Assembly (NCBI GenBank): GCA_946800325.1
Contig: OX326956.1
Coordinates: 76,891,087-76,955,086, forward strand
Source: Luzula sylvatica
Taxonomy: Eukaryota; Streptophyta; Magnoliopsida; Poales; Juncaceae
DNA: 64,000 nt
Direction of reading: 5' to 3'
A program made the translations under genes and the position numbers. The notes under the pieces were generated by a model that did not search any database, was not told the origin of the DNA, and worked only from the letters and a program-made list of their open reading frames with translations. Shown here in pieces: positions 11,345 to 21,379 of this stretch. Position 1 is the first letter of the stretch. Every line of letters starts with the position of its first letter.

Positions 11345-13485
11345 ATTAAAAATAAAATTTATTTTGAAAATCATTAACATATCTATGGGGCAATTATACC
11401 TTTAATGTTTCCTTAATTTAACAAATACCAGCACAATTAAACAAAAAAAAAATGCAAATTAAAGGCAAAATGGTACCAAATTAAACTCATACCTGACCTC
11501 ACCAAACTGGTACCAAATTCATCTATTTTCTTACAGCGATAAAAGAAGAGATTGATATTGATATGAATGAGAAAACCATGAAAATGAATTACCTTATGAA
11601 ATTGAAAGAAATAAGAAAAGCTCAATAAGAAGGATGGAGGATAGATTGCAAGGTTACTTTCGCTGAAAAGATGACGTCATGGTAGTATTGGTGTCAATGT
11701 GTCATCTCTCCTGCGAATGCAACCTTGCTTTCTACTAATTTACTGTTGTTACTCGATGATAATCCTTCTAAAGCCTAATTGAAAGAAATAAGAGAGCAAC
11801 TCTGTAAAATGGGATGGGTTCATCATCAACCAAACCAACAAAAAAATACACACGTCACCAGATATATGACGTGGCTTGTTTCCATTGGGTCGGTGTATTA
11901 CAACCATGCCACGTGATACTTGTTAAAGTTCTATAAATCAACCCTCCATATTTTTTAATTTCGGGTCAAAGGGGGAAGTGTTGAATGAACACACAAAATA
12001 TAAATAAATATGATCTTGTGTGGATTTAAAATGATTATATTTTATGTGCTTCAATTTCTATAGTAATAACGTATTTATGAGAACATTTTGATCGAAATAT
12101 TTACAACATATTTTTTCATCATATTATAGGAATCTACTTAGGTCTTAGAGATTTCAAATAACATCTTTTTAGAACAATTGAATCGAAATTTTACAAGGTA
12201 ATTTTTCATTATATTTATAGAAACATTACAAAACTTTATTTTTTTCGTAATTATGGGGTCTTATAAATCTTATAAACCTTATGGCTTATACACATGAGAA
12301 AACTATGATTATATCTTCTTCACTCACCAATCAGTAATCACCATGCTTACCAACGAAAGAGTTATGATTTTTCAATCCCACGTAAATTCGCTAATGTTTT
12401 TCTCAAAAAAAAAATTCGCTAATGTATGCACATTAATTAACTATACAGTAAACATAATTTGTTTTTAAAAAAGAATATTAGTATTGTTAATCAAACATGA
12501 AATTATGAAGTTAAAAATTATTTAGTTCATTAAAACTAATATTTAAGAATCATTAATATGTTTATGACTAAAAAGGCATCGAAATCATGATGCCCATCAA
12601 GCTACCAAATCCATATGATAACAAATTTGGGCCTTGATCCGTCTTATTCAGAGAAATTTCGTAACTTTTGAGCCCAAAATAAAATGAGGCTGACACTAAT
12701 CACTGTGATCTTATCTAAATACCATTTTTGATCTCATCTGATTTGCCACCTACGGCTACAATTTTGTTTGCCAAAAGCATTACTGTTCAAAATATCTTTG
12801 GAAAACTTACGCAATGAAATATGAATCATGGAGAAAAAGGCAAACTGAAAGTGAAACAATTGATTCTAGTCCAAGCATCTTTCTTTCTTCTTTTGATTCC
12901 TAGCCCCACTTGGCTTCAATTTCAATTTCAATTTCGATGTGGGCTTCAAATGGATAATAGTCGTATTGACTCAAAAACCAAACTTAGCAAAGCATCCAAA
13001 TTTGCATTATTGCCTATTGGTATGCTCAGGAAAGATTTCATTTTCAATACATTCTCAAATTCTCAAATTTCTTGTTAGGAAATATGCAAGCCTCGAACAA
13101 TAACGCTGAAATTGCCAAAAAGGAAAATAATAAATCCATGCATTAATTGCCAGAATTTGAGAAAACTCCTTCACAAATTTAAGATTTTTTTTTTCCTTTT
13201 CATTTTGGCACAATGCATGAATTTTTCCGCCCAAATATTATAATATTATAATATAATCATGCTTAGTCATAACCATTTTTTTTTTATCAAGGATCATAAT
13301 TGAGATTGCAAATGCACTCATGCTACTTTTCGTGATAAATAAGAAGCGAATTTTATGGAGAATGGAAGTAAAAATATATTAGAGCTTTGATTTCTCTCAT
13401 TTTCTACATGATTTTAGGGATCTCTGTCATTTTCACTCTATATCATATCATAGTAGCTCGTGTGCAGCGTGGCCTATTTTTATAA
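11345..13485. other. AT-rich stretch, no gene recognised
   Basis: A frame at 12821-13078 (85 codons) has no recognisable domain and no splice support. A palindrome-free, gene-free AT-rich background otherwise. Poly-A/T runs are common. Confidence 0.4.
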
Positions 13486-14310
13486 TGGAGAATTCTTAAA
13501 AAAAAAACTCCTATTTTTTTTGAATATTTTCATATTTTTGATACTCCAAAAAACACTTTCAAAATGAAGTCTTCTTTTCAAATACTCTCTCATATATGTT
13601 AAACTTAAATTCGCACAATATTATATTTTTTGAACCAAAATATTCTTTATTTTTGTAATATTTAATTTTACTAAATAGTTTTTTCTTTTTTTTTTCAAAA
13701 AAATCATAAATATTTAATAATAAATTAATTATATTTTAGCTCGTATAATTATACATTAGCTCGTATATTTACAAAACTATACAATATTTGACATTATAAT
13801 TTATTCAATTAGTAACGTATAATAAACATATAATTAACAACAAAATATTTAAATATCTTGAAAATATTAAAAAATATATATATAAAAATATAATGTACAT
13901 TAAAACAAGATGATAAAAAAATATTTTTCTGTCCAGATATTTTGTAGTTGATGATATTTTGTTCATCTTTGTTTTTTTTTTTTTATTATTTGTTGTTATT
14001 TCCTATAGAAAAATATATAATAAACAAAATATTAAAATTATCTAAATATTACATATAGTCTCATTTTTGTTTTGTTTTAAATTAATATATGTTTAAAAAG
14101 ATTATGATTTTTTGTAAATAATAAAAAATTAGCAAAACTGGTTTAGTAAAATTAAATATTGCAAAAATATAGGAGTATTTTGCTCCCAAAGAAATTTAAC
14201 ATCATACAAAATTAAGTTGATCACTTATACGGAATTATTGAGAAAAATAAACTTTGTTTTGACGGGTTCTTTTTTGGAGTACGCAAAAGGCGAGAAGTTT
14301 TTTAAAAATA
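13486..14310. mobile_element. Degenerate inverted-repeat element, about 0.8 kb
   Basis: The left side (13490-13680) and the right side (14130-14310) are imperfect inverted repeats. GTAATATTTAATTTTACTAAA at about 13657 pairs with TTTAGTAAAATTAAATATTGC at about 14141. The outer ends (AAAAAACTCC.. and ..GAGAAGTTTTTT) also pair loosely. No target duplication is clear. Class unknown. Confidence 0.4.
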
Positions 14311-14593
14311 TTCAGAAAAGTTACTTTTTTACCCCTTGTATAATTTAAGAAACCTTAACAAAAAGTCATGCTTATAGCTTATTGTTCTCCTTTAGCCATT
14401 TATGTATATCATGATTTTTTCAAGTTTTGTGGACTTGGTGGAGGTTGGAACGAACAGCATGTAATGAAAGAATCATTTACGATTAAATATGATAATGTAT
14501 TCCAACCACCAAATTTGTATGCGAATTAAAGATGTTATATCCATTAATAGCAAGACCAAATTGATCAATCCTAATCAATTTATTGGTCAATTT

Positions 14594-14626
14594 ACCCTAA
14601 ACCCTAAACCCTAAACCCTAAACCCT
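14594..14626. repeat. Interstitial telomere repeat patch, (ACCCTAA) x 4-5
   Basis: Four to five uninterrupted copies of the plant telomere unit (CCCTAAA on the + strand). It abuts the end of the MATH-domain fragment without any spacer. Confidence 0.95.
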
Positions 14627-14875
14627 GAATCTACTAGTCGGAGAAAGATGGCTTGCTCATAGTTATTATTGCTTCCTTGGTATCCATTTAGATATAATTC
14701 AACTAGCCATTTACGTCCGCATGCCTCAAAGACGTTCGATGGGATACAATTGTATTCAGGAATTTTTTTCATAAGCGACAACTTACAAAACTCAAATTCG
14801 AACATACCGGACTCATATTGATATTTGTATGAACTGGCTTTCTTTTTCATAGGTTCTGCCATTGCTTGATGTAGG
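14627..14875 (-). pseudogene. MATH (meprin/TRAF homology) domain fragment
   Basis: Minus-strand reading frame starting MAEPMKKKASSYKYQY at 14862. The segment NVFEACGRKWLVELYLNG then a variable loop and IFLRLVDS matches the core of plant MATH domains (F-E-A-G-G-x-x-W-x-L-x-L-Y-P-N-G, then x-L-x-L-x-L). Only about 80 residues are present, half a domain or one exon. It runs straight into the telomere repeats, which supply the last residues and the stop. MATH domains bind partners in ubiquitin pathways, but this fragment cannot fold alone. Probably a broken gene copy; an exon of a longer gene cut by the telomere patch is possible. Confidence 0.6.
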
Positions 14876-15171
14876 TTCAGAATTCCTCTCCCTTGGATAT
14901 GTTTTATATAATGAAGTTGTGCTTCAAACTATGAATTAAATGAAATATTATTGGTTATATATGTAATTTAAATTACTAACGACAGTATGCTGTAGTTGTT
15001 CTGTCACTATCATCAATATTAACAAGAAGCAAAATATAATTTACTGGTGATTAAGGCCATTTACCCTACCCACAATTCACCACAACATCCTCTTTATTCT
15101 AATTAACACACTTAATTAAGGTAGTAACTAAAAAGAAACATCCGATTAATAGTTAATTAATATATAATTAA
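14876..15171. other. AT-rich stretch, nothing recognised
   Basis: No frame, repeat or motif of note between the MATH fragment and the hAT MITE. Confidence 0.4.
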
Positions 15172-15179
15172 CATACATA

Positions 15180-15475
15180 CAGGGGCGGATCCAGAACGAA
15201 TATATAGGGGGGGCCGAATTTTATAGGGGGGGCCGAATTAAAAAAAAATTCAGAATACGTAGCCTGAGGGTTTCGAACTCAAGACCTCACACTTCCTAAA
15301 CACATGTTTTACCACTACACTACCTTAATCTTTGTGAAATATGGACAAATTTATCATAATTATTACTTCGAAACCAACGAAATCACCTTCATTCTTCACT
15401 AAATTTTTCGTTTTCGATTTCATGGGGGGGGGGGGGGCCGGGCCTCCCGCTCGCCCCCCCCTGGATCCGCCCCTG
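15180..15475. mobile_element. 296-bp hAT-type MITE with perfect 8-bp target duplication
   Basis: Termini CAGGGGCGGATCCAG and its exact complement. CATACATA flanks both ends (15172-15179 and 15476-15483). An 8-bp duplication plus CAGGGGCGG-like ends is typical of plant hAT MITEs. The interior holds G/C homopolymer runs beside the right end and has no coding capacity. Confidence 0.92.
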
Positions 15476-15483
15476 CATACATA

Positions 15484-15758
15484 TGAATTAGCAATTCTTA
15501 ATAAACATGAGTTAACGGTTAATAGTGTGTCATTTGCCAATCACCATGTTAATTAGGCTTGTTAATTAGAATATAGAGGATGTGGTGGTCAATTCTTGGG
15601 GGCAAAAGTATAATTTCTCAAATTGTTTTTCACAAACCGGTAAGAATCCGTCTCTTGCTGGTTGCTAAAACCTATTATAACCAATTTGCTTCCACTAATT
15701 TTTTTTGTGATTGGTCTTCTCCCTTTCATCTATATTGTTGCCACATACATGTATTGTT
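15484..15758. other. Unassigned stretch between MITE and CACTA end
   Basis: No gene. The frame at 15580-15855 runs into the CACTA array and is not credible as a gene. Confidence 0.3.
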
Positions 15759-16283
15759 CACTACTAGAAACTACACTATCACCGGCGGTGCTTTACCGCC
15801 GCTGAAAGTGAAAAAACCGCCGGTGATACTATTAGCGGCGGAGACCCGCCGCTGATACACCGCCACAGATAAGCCGCCGCTAAAAATGAGTATCACCGGC
15901 GGTACCCCCGGTAAAGGTTTTCAGCGGCGGTAAAATTTTATTTTACCGGCGGTAGCCATAACGCCGCTGAAAATAAGCAAATCAGGTTAACATTTTCAGC
16001 GGCGGTACTTTCACCGGCGGTGTAAATTTGTCACCGGCGGTATTGAAACTTTCAGCGTCGACTGTATTCAGTGGCGGTGGGAAATATCGCCGGCGGTGAG
16101 CTTATTTTCACCGTCGAATAGTTTCAGCGGCGGTATACGTATCACCGGCGGTACTTAATATTTTCAACGTCGGCAGTTATCACCGGCGGTGCTGTTATCA
16201 CCGGCGGTATTTTTCTTTCGCCTTCGAGTATTATCACCGGCGGGGATTATTATCACCGGCGGTACCCCCGCTGATAATTTTTT
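15759..16283 (+). mobile_element. CACTA (En/Spm) 5' terminus with dense subterminal repeat array
   Basis: CACTACTAGAAA at 15759 is a classic CACTA terminal inverted repeat. It is followed by about 520 bp packed with ACCGGCGGT and CAGCGGCGG (and complement) motifs, the subterminal sites bound by the transposase in this superfamily. The opposite terminus (TTTCTAGTAGTG) is not found in the window, so the element is truncated or its right end has decayed. Confidence 0.85.
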
Positions 16284-16445
16284 CCAGATTTCAGAATTAT
16301 TTTATAAAAATTTGAAATTTAGTAAATATCTCGTTTGATACAAAAAAGCATTATTCTAAAAAGAAAAGAAAATAGCCCTATATATATAATTGTCTCTAAT
16401 TTAGTAAATATTCCATTTGGCCATAAATAATTCGTTTTGGCAGTG

Positions 16446-16476
16446 TCAAAAAAAAAAAAAAAAAAAAAAAAAAAAT
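16446..16476. repeat. Poly-A run
   Basis: About 29 consecutive A residues. Possibly the tail of a retroposed sequence, but no retroposon body is visible next to it. Confidence 0.6.
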
Positions 16477-16815
16477 TCAGTGAATAATCAGAGTTGATTA
16501 CTTATTTATTTACTAATATTCTTCTAATTCAAATTTGTCCATTATTAGTTTATTTAACATACTTATTTATTTACTAATACTCCTCTCCATTTGTTAGTAA
16601 ACTACCCTAATATTCATCACTCCTCTCCAGTCAGATCAAAATGCCGCAACCAACGGCTGAGATTTAAACAGATTGTTCTCTTCTTCTTCTTCGTCGTCGT
16701 TCTCGTCTGTTTCCCACAGAAACAGGGCTCGAGCTCTCAGCACCTCACTGCACAAATTCATATTTACTCAATAATGGAGGGAATTTCGAGAAATGGATGA
16801 GAAGGATGGACGTAC

Positions 16816-16982
16816 CTGTCATTAGGCTGCTGAGCTCTGTCCATGTAAGCTGTAGCTCTGTCCTTTATCCTGTATTTCTCCCATAACAGTCTTCCGTACA
16901 GCATAAGCACCTCTCCGTCTACTGGATTCTCCAGTAATGCCCTGCCGTACATCTCCTCCGCCCCTTTCAGATCATTATCCAC
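16816..16982 (-). pseudogene. Single captured exon of a TPR-repeat protein
   Basis: A 167-bp minus-strand segment bounded by a proper acceptor (..GCAG before GTGGAT) and donor (GACAG then GTACGT). It encodes GAEEMYGRALLENPVDGEV followed by LMLYGRLLWE and KDRATAYMDRA, the helix pattern of plant tetratricopeptide-like proteins. TPR repeats bind partner proteins. No flanking exons were found. The location about 0.5 kb inside a CACTA terminus suggests a gene fragment captured by that element, which CACTA elements are known to do. A surviving piece of a host gene is the alternative. Confidence 0.6.
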
Positions 16983-17542
16983 CTGCGTTCGAAAGTAATT
17001 TCACGATTTAGCAAGGTAAGAAACGCAAAAACTCGACATAATTTTGTGATCTCTAATGAATACCTCGTGTAAGAACTTGCCGTAATTTCAAAATAGCCCC
17101 TGACTTAATTATTATAAATTCATCTTCTTCGAAATGCACCTGATTTTTAAAATTACAAAAAAAAACCCTGATTTTACAAATTACAAAATAGCCCCTGATT
17201 TTCGAAAAGAAATTAATTTAGGGTTTACAAAAATTATTATTTGAGGACATATATCATGTCCCCGAAATTCATGATTAACGATTAATTCATGATTAATTCA
17301 ATAATTAGTGTTTTGAATTAACGACTAATTCATAATTATTTATTTTGAAATACTTAGAATTAATCATTAATTAGTATGGACCTTAATTCCATATTAAATT
17401 TTTAGTAACCATGAATTAATTATTAATCCACTTTGCTAATTAAGAAATTAATTAGTGTGGGAAAATTGTGAGAGAAATGTGGGGGAAAAAGTATAATTGT
17501 CCTATTTAGTTTAATTCAATGCCTCGTTTCTTCTGCTTCATA
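16983..17542. other. Gene-free stretch with AAAATAGCCCCTGA phrases
   Basis: A phrase of the type AAAATAGCCCCTGA occurs twice (about 17090 and 17185), with a related GCACCTGATTTT at about 17136. The end (about 17505-17540: TTTAGTTTAATTCAATGCCTC..TTTCTTCTGCTTC) resembles 21063-21098 next to the MULE end. No gene. Confidence 0.35.
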
Positions 17543-17551
17543 TATATATAT

Positions 17552-17783
17552 GAGGATGGCTAAGATACTCAATTAAGTATCATGAGTTTGGTACTTAGGA
17601 ATTTTTGACCATTAGATTTACTTTGAGATTTGGTGATTTTTAAAGATATTTATATTCATTATTAATGGTTTCCATAAATGTTTATACTCATCATTAAATG
17701 CACAAATCTCAAAGCAAATCCAATGGTAAAAAAATCCTAAGTACCAAACTCAAGATACTTAATTAAATATCTTAGCCATCCTC
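17552..17783. mobile_element. 232-bp Mutator-type MITE, relative of 9615-9823
   Basis: Inverted termini GAGGATGGCTAAGATAC and complement. Inside, GTACTTAGGA...CCATTAGATTT pairs with AAATCCAATGGT...TCCTAAGTAC. Flanks TATATATAT and TATATGTAT fit a 9-bp duplication with one change, but lie in TA-rich DNA. Confidence 0.75.
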
Positions 17784-17807
17784 TATATGTATGTATCTAT
17801 ATATGTA

Positions 17808-17813
17808 TGTATG

Positions 17814-17855
<42 letters not shown>

Positions 17856-17890
17856 CATATGTATACATATGTATACATACATATATATAC

Positions 17891-17944
<54 letters not shown>
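17808..17944. repeat. (TA)n / (TATG)n microsatellite
   Basis: Alternating TA with interspersed TATG and TACA units. The long translated frames here are low-complexity artefacts. Confidence 0.95.
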
Positions 17945-17945
<1 letters not shown>

Positions 17946-17946
<1 letters not shown>

Positions 17947-18470
17947 CCAACACTCTTGTTTAGCCAACGTCGGCCAACACCACTTATTTCACTAAATCTA
18001 GACATGAGAATCAAATTTTAACCGTATATATATGATTTATATTATTTGAGAATGTTGTAGATTTAATTTCATGAAAAATAAAAATTTCTATCATACTTAT
18101 CATAATACTTCAAAAAAATGAACGGTCGAAAATAGTTACAACATGAATCATCATTAAATAAATTTTGAAATTCAATTTTTTTTGGTTTGGATGTATTTTA
18201 AATCATATAGATAGGCTAAGGATGAATTTTTACTAGGTTTCGAATTTCTCTTCATGGAAATCTATAAATTTACCGAAATGGACGGTTGTGAAAATATGTT
18301 ATCGATTTTGTTAGATACAAAAATCAACATTGTACAAAATTTATTCTACATCATATCTAAATGATATAAAACACATCTATACGGTTAAAATTCGATTATA
18401 ATATTTAGATTTAGTAAAATAAGTGGTGTTGGCCGACGTTGGCCAAACAAGAGTGTTGGCCAATGATCCT
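17946..18470. mobile_element. About 520-bp inverted-repeat MITE set in a (TA)n tract
   Basis: GCCAACACTCTTGTTTAGCC at 17946 and its near-complement GGCCAAACAAGAGTGTTGGC ending at 18460 are the outer parts of arms of about 55-60 bp (the arms extend through the AAATAAGTGGTG region). Both sides are (TA)n microsatellite, so the element probably inserted into TA repeats. No coding capacity. Superfamily uncertain. Confidence 0.8.
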
Positions 18471-18474
18471 ATCC

Positions 18475-18521
<47 letters not shown>

Positions 18522-18522
18522 C

Positions 18523-18612
<90 letters not shown>
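18471..18612. repeat. (TA)n microsatellite, about 140 bp
   Basis: Almost pure alternating TA. Probably the other half of the tract at 17808-17944. Confidence 0.97.
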
Positions 18613-18613
<1 letters not shown>

Positions 18614-19520
18614 CAATGTTTTAAATGGCGATATTGCGGTCCATTGCGGCCGGGTCTTTTTTGCAGCGGATTGCGTTTGCGGACGCAATTGCGGCGCATT
18701 GACCTTATTGCGGACAGTCGTTGCGAATTTAAATTATGTAAAAATAATAGTTTGTTTAAATATATTTTTCACAATATTTTTTATCACCATTAATATCATA
18801 AAATTTTCTTCATAATTTTCTTCTAAAAAGAATAAAAAAGTTGATTGTCCAGGAACCTTTTCAGTGTAAATAAAAGTTGATCATAAAATTTTCATTAAAA
18901 TGACAACTATACGGGATCTTTGGATTTGTATTTTGTTGAAGAATTTTTTGTCAACATCCTAAAAATATCAAAACACTATAACTCAAATTTTAAATCGAAA
19001 CATCAATGAAATACAATGAAAATTATTAAATTCATACATTTATAAATGAAAATGACATATTTTAGAAGTTATATATATGTTATGAGCATATTTTATCAAA
19101 TATTTTGATAATAAAACATGGAAACTAAGTATTAAATAATCACAAAATTTATGTTATAATATTTATATTAAATAATTCTAGATAAAATTACTTTAACGTG
19201 TATTTTGTGTTTAATTCAGGTTAAAAGACAAAATTTCACAAATTCAAGTCCATCATTGCATTCCTCTCGCCGGGACGAGCGGTTTCGATATAAATTTCAT
19301 GTAATTTGGTGGAAGAATGAGAAACTTACAATGATTTGAATATTATCAGCAATATTTGACCTGATATGGCCGCAATATTGCCGATATTTCGCCGCAATCT
19401 CCACAATTTCTCAAAAAACGATATTTTCACAATACTTCATTGCGATATAGCGATTATAAATCTCAGCCCGCAATATCCGCAATACGCCGCAATATTGCCG
19501 ATATATATATAAAATCTCTG
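18614..19520. mobile_element. hAT-like non-autonomous element with GCCGCAATATT repeats
   Basis: Starts CAATGTTTTAAATGGCG, matching the CAATGTT ends of the hAT elements at 20177, 52540 and 60438. The left end carries ATTGCGG phrases and the right end (19365-19510) carries repeated CCGCAATATTGCCGATAT phrases in opposite orientation. The right terminus has decayed (AAAATCTCTG in place of AAAACATTG), and no target duplication is readable in the TA-rich flank. Confidence 0.55.
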
Positions 19521-19557
19521 ATGTAATATTTAATATCAGATGTAATATTTAATCTGT

Positions 19558-19693
19558 GATGCACAACTCTAGTTTATTTTTAATGCAAAAGTGAAAGAGG
19601 CAATCGCCTCCTCCTTCAATTTATATATATATTGAAGGAGGAGGCGATTGCCTCTTTCACTTTTGTATTAAAAATAAACTAGAGTTGTGCATC
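19558..19693. mobile_element. 136-bp near-perfect hairpin MITE core
   Basis: Arms of about 63 bp starting GATGCACAACTCTAGTTTAT pair with the complement ending at 19693, with about one mismatch and a short TA-rich loop at 19621-19630. Weaker pairing (AATATTTAATCT / AGATTAAATATT) continues outward to about 19530 and 19735. No coding capacity. Such a foldback could feed small-RNA production, which is inference. Confidence 0.85.
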
Positions 19694-20028
19694 ATATATT
19701 ACATTTTACATCAGAGATTAAATATTACAAGATATTGAATATTACAACAGGGATTTGAACAACAACAAAAAATGAGAGAACGGTGTTCCGCAAGAAATCG
19801 CTCAAAAAATCCCAAAACTCACCAAGAAATCGGTCAAACATCTCCAAGAAAACAAACAAAAACGAAATCGTCCAAAATTTCTAAAAAAAAAACGAGAGAA
19901 AGGTGTGTGAGACGGCTAGGGTTTGTTTGTGTGTGTGAGAGAGAGGATGGGATGGGTGAGGGGTCGTGTGCATGTGTGTGTGTGTGACGACTGAGAATGA
20001 GAGAGAGGAAAGAGAATATTAGGGTTTG

Positions 20029-20032
<4 letters not shown>

Positions 20033-20067
<35 letters not shown>
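20033..20067. repeat. (TA)n microsatellite
   Basis: Short alternating TA tract, preceded by a GT/GA-rich low-complexity region (about 19900-20015). Confidence 0.9.
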
Positions 20068-20073
<6 letters not shown>

Positions 20074-20089
20074 GTAAACTCAAATTAAA

Positions 20090-21065
20090 TATTAATACAT
20101 CTGCAAAGGCCCGTCCGATTAACTGTTAATCGCAGAACGGGTGAATTCAATGCACCACTCAGCCCCTTATAAGAAGCAATGTTGTAGATGACGGGAAACG
20201 GTATGGTACGGTCGGTCACCGTTTTAGTATTTTACCGTAAAACGGTCGTAAAACGGTTAAAAAACGGTAAAAAAACGGTCAGTTAAATTGGTAATATTTT
20301 ATATCAGTTATAATTAAAATTTAAAGACAAAAAATTTAGACAAGAAAATAAATTCAATTAACACTCACAATTTAAATACTTGTTTGATTCTCGTACAAAA
20401 AAGTACAAAAATATAATAATAATCACATAAAAAGTAAAAAATAATCAAATCATAACACATAATCAAATCACCCTAAACAATCATAACACACAATCACTTG
20501 ACTCACAAATTGAATCAAATTAACACTCACAATCACAATTCGCGGAGAAAAAATTAATCTTTGTCGTGAAAAAAAAAGCAGTTATTGTCGTAAATTAAAC
20601 TGAGCTCTCATCATTATTTAGTCAATCGGAAGAAGAACGGAAGAATGGAACATCCCAAGCATTGTCGCGAAGATGAAAAAGAACTAAATCGGAGACTCGG
20701 TGAAAAAAAAGTCACGTGCCGAGAAAAAAAGCTGGCCAAAAAAGTTAAAAAAATTCGGGCCAAAAATAATTAGAAGAAAAAATCGGTAAGTAAAACGGGT
20801 TAAAAACGTTTTTCGGTCAAAAAAACGGTCAAACACGGTTAAAAAACGTTTGACCATTTTTTGAAACGGTACGGTAAAAAACGGTACGGTCTTTCACCGT
20901 ATCACCGTTTTTTGACCGTTTTTCGGTGTTTTTCGGTGTTTTTTACAACATTGATAAGAAGTAATTCTTTACACAGTCCATATGAATTAACAACACGAGG
21001 TCAAGCTGATTTAATCAGCATTGGTTGGGGGAATATGGGTGGCGCCATATATGACCTCTACTTTG
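20090..21065. mobile_element. MULE terminal region homologous to 9039-9275, split by a hAT element
   Basis: Left part 20090-20176 and right part 20954-21065 resemble the MULE end at 9039-9275. The right part ends CATATATGACCTCTA, matching CATATATGCCCTCTA. The hAT element at 20177-20953 interrupts it. No transposase remains here. Confidence 0.5.
20177..20953. mobile_element. 777-bp hAT element with AAACGGT repeats and perfect 8-bp target duplication
   Basis: Ends CAATGTTGTA and its exact complement TACAACATTG. ATAAGAAG occurs at 20169-20176 and 20954-20961. The first and last 150 bp are filled with AAAACGGTC / GACCGTTTT phrases pointing inward from each end. No transposase frame. It has the same ends and motif as 52540-53729. 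Confidence 0.93.
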
Positions 21066-21379
21066 TTTAGTTCAATTCAAAGCCTCCTTTCTTCTTCTTT
21101 TTATTTTGTTAACCGTAATAAGTATTTTTTAGAGTAGTGATTTATAATCCCATATAATTCTCCCTCACAATTTTTAATGACATGATATGATTTAATTTTT
21201 GCAATCTTAATTTTGACACCTTATTGACATAGAATTTTGTTATGTCTTGAGCAAATAATTCATAATTTTGATATCTTAATTTATAATTTGAATTTTTTAA
21301 TTTATGATTAAGTTGTCAAAAAAATTGAACTGATTATGTGTTCTTAAAGAAGAAAAAAGACATGACCAGTTGAATAGTG
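21066..21379. other. AT-rich spacer, nothing recognised
   Basis: No gene, repeat or motif of note. Confidence 0.35.

Noticed and set aside
12821..13078. 85-codon ORF
   Set aside because: No domain, no splice context, ordinary AT-rich background.
15759..16283. CRISPR-like repeat array
   Set aside because: Short irregular GC motifs in both orientations, in a plant genome, next to a CACTA terminus.
17772..18699. Long frames made of Tyr-Ile repeats
   Set aside because: Products of (TA)n microsatellites, not genes.
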